Both the position numbers and the translations under genes were made by a program. Below are positions 31,541 to 34,758 of a DNA stretch of 34,758 nucleotides, piece after piece. Positions within the stretch are counted from its first letter, which is position 1, and each line of letters begins with the position of its first letter. The notes beneath the pieces were generated by a model, which worked only from the letters and a program-made list of their open reading frames with translations, was not told the origin of the DNA and did not search any database. Origin of the DNA: a virus; the IMG/VR virus record IMGVR_UViG_3300033141_005122, positions 1-34,758 of that record, one strand, 5' to 3'.

Positions 31541-34069
31541 TCAACATTTAGTATAACCACAATTTTGACATAAATAACATCCTTCTTGAAATACTAACCC
31601 TTTAGTATTACAATTCGGACACAGTACAGGATCTCCAATTTCTGTTATAAATTGGGCTAAAAATTTCTTTAATCTGTATACAAATGTACCAGACGTAGCC
31701 TGCTCAACTGAATCCATCGCTTTTACAATATCTACTATATCAACATTATGTCTCAATAAAAATCCTAACATCCTACATATTTTAACGGGGTTTTTTTGAT
31801 ACGAATACTTATTTTTAACGCCATCTATAAGTTCAGCGTCTAACCCTTTAGCTTCTGCTAATTCTTCTAATTTATCCAATGTATTAAATGTAGATATATT
31901 ATCCTCTCTACTATTAGTATTTACAAAAACAGCAAAGGGTTTTGTTAAAGCCTTATCTTTAAATGCCACATGTACATACCACTTTTTACCCTCGCTACGT
32001 AAAATATAACCAAATGCGGGGTATTTATCCGGTAATTTAACGTGTTTTACTATACCGTTTCCTTTTTGATTTTCGAAAGCCTCTAAAAATTCCTCTTGTT
32101 GTTGTTTAATATCTTTTTCTATGTTTTTCTTAGTAGACTCTAAAACTGCAACAGAACTACCCTGTCTATATACTGTACACCCTTTAACTCCAAGGCTAAA
32201 AATACTTGAATATACTTTTTTAAATTCATCAAAAGTAATATTTTCTGGTAAATTAATAGTTTTAGAAATACTCAAATCAACATATTTAGCCATAGTAGCT
32301 AACACCTGTAAATGTTCATCCACAGACAATTCCTCTGCAGTCGCAACATTGGTATGCCCATACTGACTAGCCAACTCATAACCATAATCCCTAACAACTG
32401 TTTGTTCACATAATCCTACATTTTTATCTACCCTGTACTTACCATCGATAGACATTAACACTTCTTCATCCCCTACCATCAAAAACTTAAAATAATCAGT
32501 TTCAAACCATTCATTTTTAGTTACATCTGGATATTTAAAATCCACTTTTTTATGTGTAATACGCTTCCATCTAATATACTCTCTAGCAAAAACAGGTTCT
32601 ATCCCTCCTGAAATATTACCAGCAAGAATTGATAAGGATCCGTTAGGAGCAATAGCTGATAAAGCGCTGTTTCTTAATCCATACTTTCTAATTAATTGCA
32701 ATGTCTCATCTGTTAAGTAACCATGTGCTATATAGCCACCATTAAAGATCTTTTTTGAATTATATAATGGAAATACGCCTTTTTCGTGCGCTAACTGAGC
32801 AGATTTAGTGTATAAAGCGTTTATAAATTTCAATCCTAAATCATCTAAAAATTGTACACACTCTTCACTGCCATATCGTATATCCATCATCATCATTAAT
32901 GATCCTATACCAGCAATGCCTACACCTACTTTTCGTTTAAGTTTAGACGCGTCTCTATAAATATCCAATGGATAATTAGAAATATCAATTATATTATCCA
33001 AAGCTTCTACAAGTAGCTGAGCAGAATTTAAAAATTTATCATAATCAAATTTTCCAGTGCGTATATTATAAAATTTAGTTATATTAACCGAGCCTAGATT
33101 GCATACCCCTCCTATCTGATACTCTTTTCCTTTATATTTAACTATACCTACATTATCAAAAACTTCACTGCATGGGTTAGATGCATTGACATTAGTGTTT
33201 TTTAAATATTGTAAATTATCAAATCGTCGCACCGTATCAATAAAAATAACCCCAGGCTCATTTCTATTATAACAATTTTTTAATAACAAGTCCCACAACT
33301 CTCTAGCTTTAATAGTATTATAAATTACATACGGATAGCCTTTTTCAGCCCACTTTTCAAAATCACCATCCCACTCTAAATCATATTTTTCAAAATAAAT
33401 GTCTGGATACCATAAGTTCCAATCTAAATCATTATCAACAGCATAAATAAAAGCATCGGTAATTAAAACAGACATGTTCATTTTAGTCAATTTATTAGGC
33501 ATACTTTTAGCAGTAATAAAATTAATTATTTCTGGATGACAAATACTTATAGTTACCATTGTGGCGCCTTTTCGAATACTTTTTTTAGTAGGCTCTCCTT
33601 GATAAGCTGTTTCACTATCCACACTTCCAGAAGTAATTATATTAGAACTAATATCATACAATTCTAAAAATTTTACTAACCCTGGAGTTGTTACACCAAT
33701 CTTTTTAATAAGTGTGTTTTGAGGCCTTAAAAAATTACTACAGAACCCAGCGCCACCCTCACTTTTTAAAGTTAATGCGTATTTTTGAGCTAAATCAAAA
33801 ATACCCACTAAAGAATCTGAACCGGCAGGAGTAGGTAAGATAAAACAATTAAAAAGAGTTAACCCCTCTTCATGAGTTCCAATATTCGCACTTATCCTAC
33901 CGCCAAACAAAACTTCAAAGTTAGATAATTGTTTATATAATAATTTTTGTTTATCTATGTCATTTTTAAATATAGTTGAACTTATTCTCTTACAAAATTC
34001 TTTGAATGATTCTCCATTATATTGATATTTATCTTCCCATAGCTCTTTTTGAAATATATTAATAAACAT
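31541..34069 (-). CDS. nrdJ: Adenosylcobalamin-dependent (class II) ribonucleotide reductase
   Basis: 842 residues. NASNPCSEV carries the active-site Asn, Cys and Glu, GGVCNLGSVNI the substrate-pairing Cys, and SEGGAGFCSNFLRP, TYR-rich PNGSLS and GIEPVFAREY other conserved parts of the barrel. The tail has CPNCNTKG and CQNCGYTKC, a zinc-type motif typical of the B12-dependent class. It needs no oxygen and no small subunit, so suits an anaerobic host. AGGAGG precedes ATG 34069. It feeds dUTPase, dCMP deaminase and ThyX. Confidence 0.93.
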   Translation of the reverse strand: MFINIFQKELWEDKYQYNGESFKEFCKRISSTIFKNDIDKQKLLYKQLSNFEVLFGGRISANIGTHEEGLTLFNCFILPTPAGSDSLVGIFDLAQKYALTLKSEGGAGFCSNFLRPQNTLIKKIGVTTPGLVKFLELYDISSNIITSGSVDSETAYQGEPTKKSIRKGATMVTISICHPEIINFITAKSMPNKLTKMNMSVLITDAFIYAVDNDLDWNLWYPDIYFEKYDLEWDGDFEKWAEKGYPYVIYNTIKARELWDLLLKNCYNRNEPGVIFIDTVRRFDNLQYLKNTNVNASNPCSEVFDNVGIVKYKGKEYQIGGVCNLGSVNITKFYNIRTGKFDYDKFLNSAQLLVEALDNIIDISNYPLDIYRDASKLKRKVGVGIAGIGSLMMMMDIRYGSEECVQFLDDLGLKFINALYTKSAQLAHEKGVFPLYNSKKIFNGGYIAHGYLTDETLQLIRKYGLRNSALSAIAPNGSLSILAGNISGGIEPVFAREYIRWKRITHKKVDFKYPDVTKNEWFETDYFKFLMVGDEEVLMSIDGKYRVDKNVGLCEQTVVRDYGYELASQYGHTNVATAEELSVDEHLQVLATMAKYVDLSISKTINLPENITFDEFKKVYSSIFSLGVKGCTVYRQGSSVAVLESTKKNIEKDIKQQQEEFLEAFENQKGNGIVKHVKLPDKYPAFGYILRSEGKKWYVHVAFKDKALTKPFAVFVNTNSREDNISTFNTLDKLEELAEAKGLDAELIDGVKNKYSYQKNPVKICRMLGFLLRHNVDIVDIVKAMDSVEQATSGTFVYRLKKFLAQFITEIGDPVLCPNCNTKGLVFQEGCYLCQNCGYTKC

Positions 34070-34082
34070 TCGCTACCTCCTA

Positions 34083-34511
34083 TCATTTTCCTGTCGAACC
34101 AAAACCACCAACACCTCTATTTGTCATAGGCAACTCGTCTACTTCTTTAAAAACAACTGGGATTTTTTTCTTAAGAATCATTTGTGCATATCTATCGCCT
34201 TTGTTTATAATAACAGTATCATTACTAATATTCTTCATATATGTTAGCAATTCACCAGTATAATCAGAATCAATTATACCAACACTATTTAAAATTATAC
34301 ATTGTTGCTTAGAAGATAAACCACTTCGCGCAAAAACTTCAAAACAATAGCCATCTGGAATCTTAACAGCAATTCCACTTCTAATACATTTTACATCATT
34401 AGGCCTTAAAATATAATCCTCAACAGCATATAAATCTAAACCAATTGAACCTTCAGTTGCATACGTTGGAATTTTAGCGTTTTCATGTAACTTTTTAATT
34501 AATACTTCCAT
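34083..34511 (-). CDS. dut: dUTPase, trimeric type
   Basis: 142 residues with all five motifs: GSIGLDLYA, ARSGLSSK, GIIDSDYTGEL, KGDRYAQMIL and RGVGGFGSTG. It cleaves dUTP to dUMP and keeps uracil out of DNA. AGGAGG precedes ATG 34511. The reductase gene is 13 bases downstream. Confidence 0.96.
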   Translation of the reverse strand: MEVLIKKLHENAKIPTYATEGSIGLDLYAVEDYILRPNDVKCIRSGIAVKIPDGYCFEVFARSGLSSKQQCIILNSVGIIDSDYTGELLTYMKNISNDTVIINKGDRYAQMILKKKIPVVFKEVDELPMTNRGVGGFGSTGK

Positions 34512-34526
34512 AGAAAAAACCTCCTA

Positions 34527-34758
34527 TCAATCTTTGCTCCAATAATCTTTAATTACAGCATCTGCCACCATTTGTACCTCAGGCACAAATTCAGCAAAAC
34601 CATCACATAGTGCTCTTGATACCTCATGAGCTACTTCTTCAGCATCTTCTTCTTTTGCTTCCACTATTACTTCATCGTGTACTGTTGATAATAATTTAGC
34701 TTTATCTATTCTATCTACTATATAAATCATCGCTTGCTTAATTGTATCTGCATTAGAA
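34527..34758 (-). CDS. Family A DNA polymerase, C-terminal end (partial)
   Basis: The gene runs off the right edge of the window; 76 C-terminal residues are seen. SNADTIKQAMIYIVDRI and STVHDEVIVEAKEED are the pol I pattern; VHDE is the motif C acidic site, and VADAVIKDYWSKD the usual end. An in-frame ATG at 34730 is internal. It heads the replication cluster here. Confidence 0.92.
   Translation of the reverse strand, partial: SNADTIKQAMIYIVDRIDKAKLLSTVHDEVIVEAKEEDAEEVAHEVSRALCDGFAEFVPEVQMVADAVIKDYWSKD

Noticed and set aside
1-34758. Insertion sequences, integrase or transposase
   Set aside because: No such gene or terminal repeats seen; the hsp20 inverted repeat has no transposase.

Overview
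This window looks like part of a large, AT-rich, lytic-type tailed phage (or a close mobile relative). Every gene I accept is on the minus strand, so transcription runs from high to low coordinates. Genes are packed tightly, often with overlapping stop and start codons and strong AGGAGG-type ribosome sites. Five promoters share the form TTTACA-N17-TATAAT. These signals, the Firmicutes-like gene families and the GC-rich type I-C-like CRISPR repeats point to a Firmicutes host, probably anaerobic because it uses a B12-dependent ribonucleotide reductase and ThyX. No database search was possible; family names come from motifs I recognise.

Layout in transcription order. (1) 34758-29828: DNA precursor and replication genes: end of a family-A DNA polymerase, dUTPase, class II ribonucleotide reductase, RNase HII, dCMP deaminase and small zinc proteins. 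(2) 29818-25820: small genes, including a receiver-like domain, a Myb-like protein, Hsp20 inside an exact 16-bp inverted repeat, and a phage metallopeptidase. (3) 25723-14544: virion and modification block: a sulfotransferase, a long tail fibre, two radical-SAM enzymes around two short proteins built of perfect four-residue repeats, two small helper-like proteins, a PanC-like nucleotidyltransferase, a methionine aminopeptidase, capsid-maturation-type domains, a PAS protein and a membrane coiled-coil protein, closed by a terminator. (4) 14376-7852: a promoter followed by PrkA, the DUF444 vWA protein and SpoVR, which are a stress/sporulation trio in bacteria, then a tmRNA-like RNA and a small membrane transporter. 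(5) 7835-2580: a Rad52-type annealing protein, a broken Clp ATPase, a cupin, unknown genes, and a four-repeat CRISPR-like array without cas genes. (6) 2576-11: zinc proteins, ThyX carrying a homing-endonuclease intein and an 8-bp duplication that breaks its frame, and tRNA-Ser(GCT).

The strongest candidate for something undescribed is the radical-SAM/tetrapeptide-repeat operon directly behind the tail fibre (18210-22638). Its two substrate-like proteins have fibre-neck-like N-terminal modules followed by 18-19 tetrads with every repeat-region Cys at the same tetrad position, suggesting enzymatically modified fibre or virion proteins. The second is a set of single CRISPR-like repeats (1864, 8568, 27667, 29665) plus the mini-array. 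All have the same orientation, most sit just ahead of a start codon, and one lies inside the tmRNA-like RNA. These could be RNA-based anti-CRISPRs, a small phage array, or a cis-acting RNA element.

The nucleotide genes form a coherent route to dTMP: ribonucleotide reductase makes deoxynucleotides, dCMP deaminase and dUTPase yield dUMP, and ThyX methylates it. No stretch longer than 300 bases lacks a gene; the longest (8457-8746) holds the tmRNA-like RNA.
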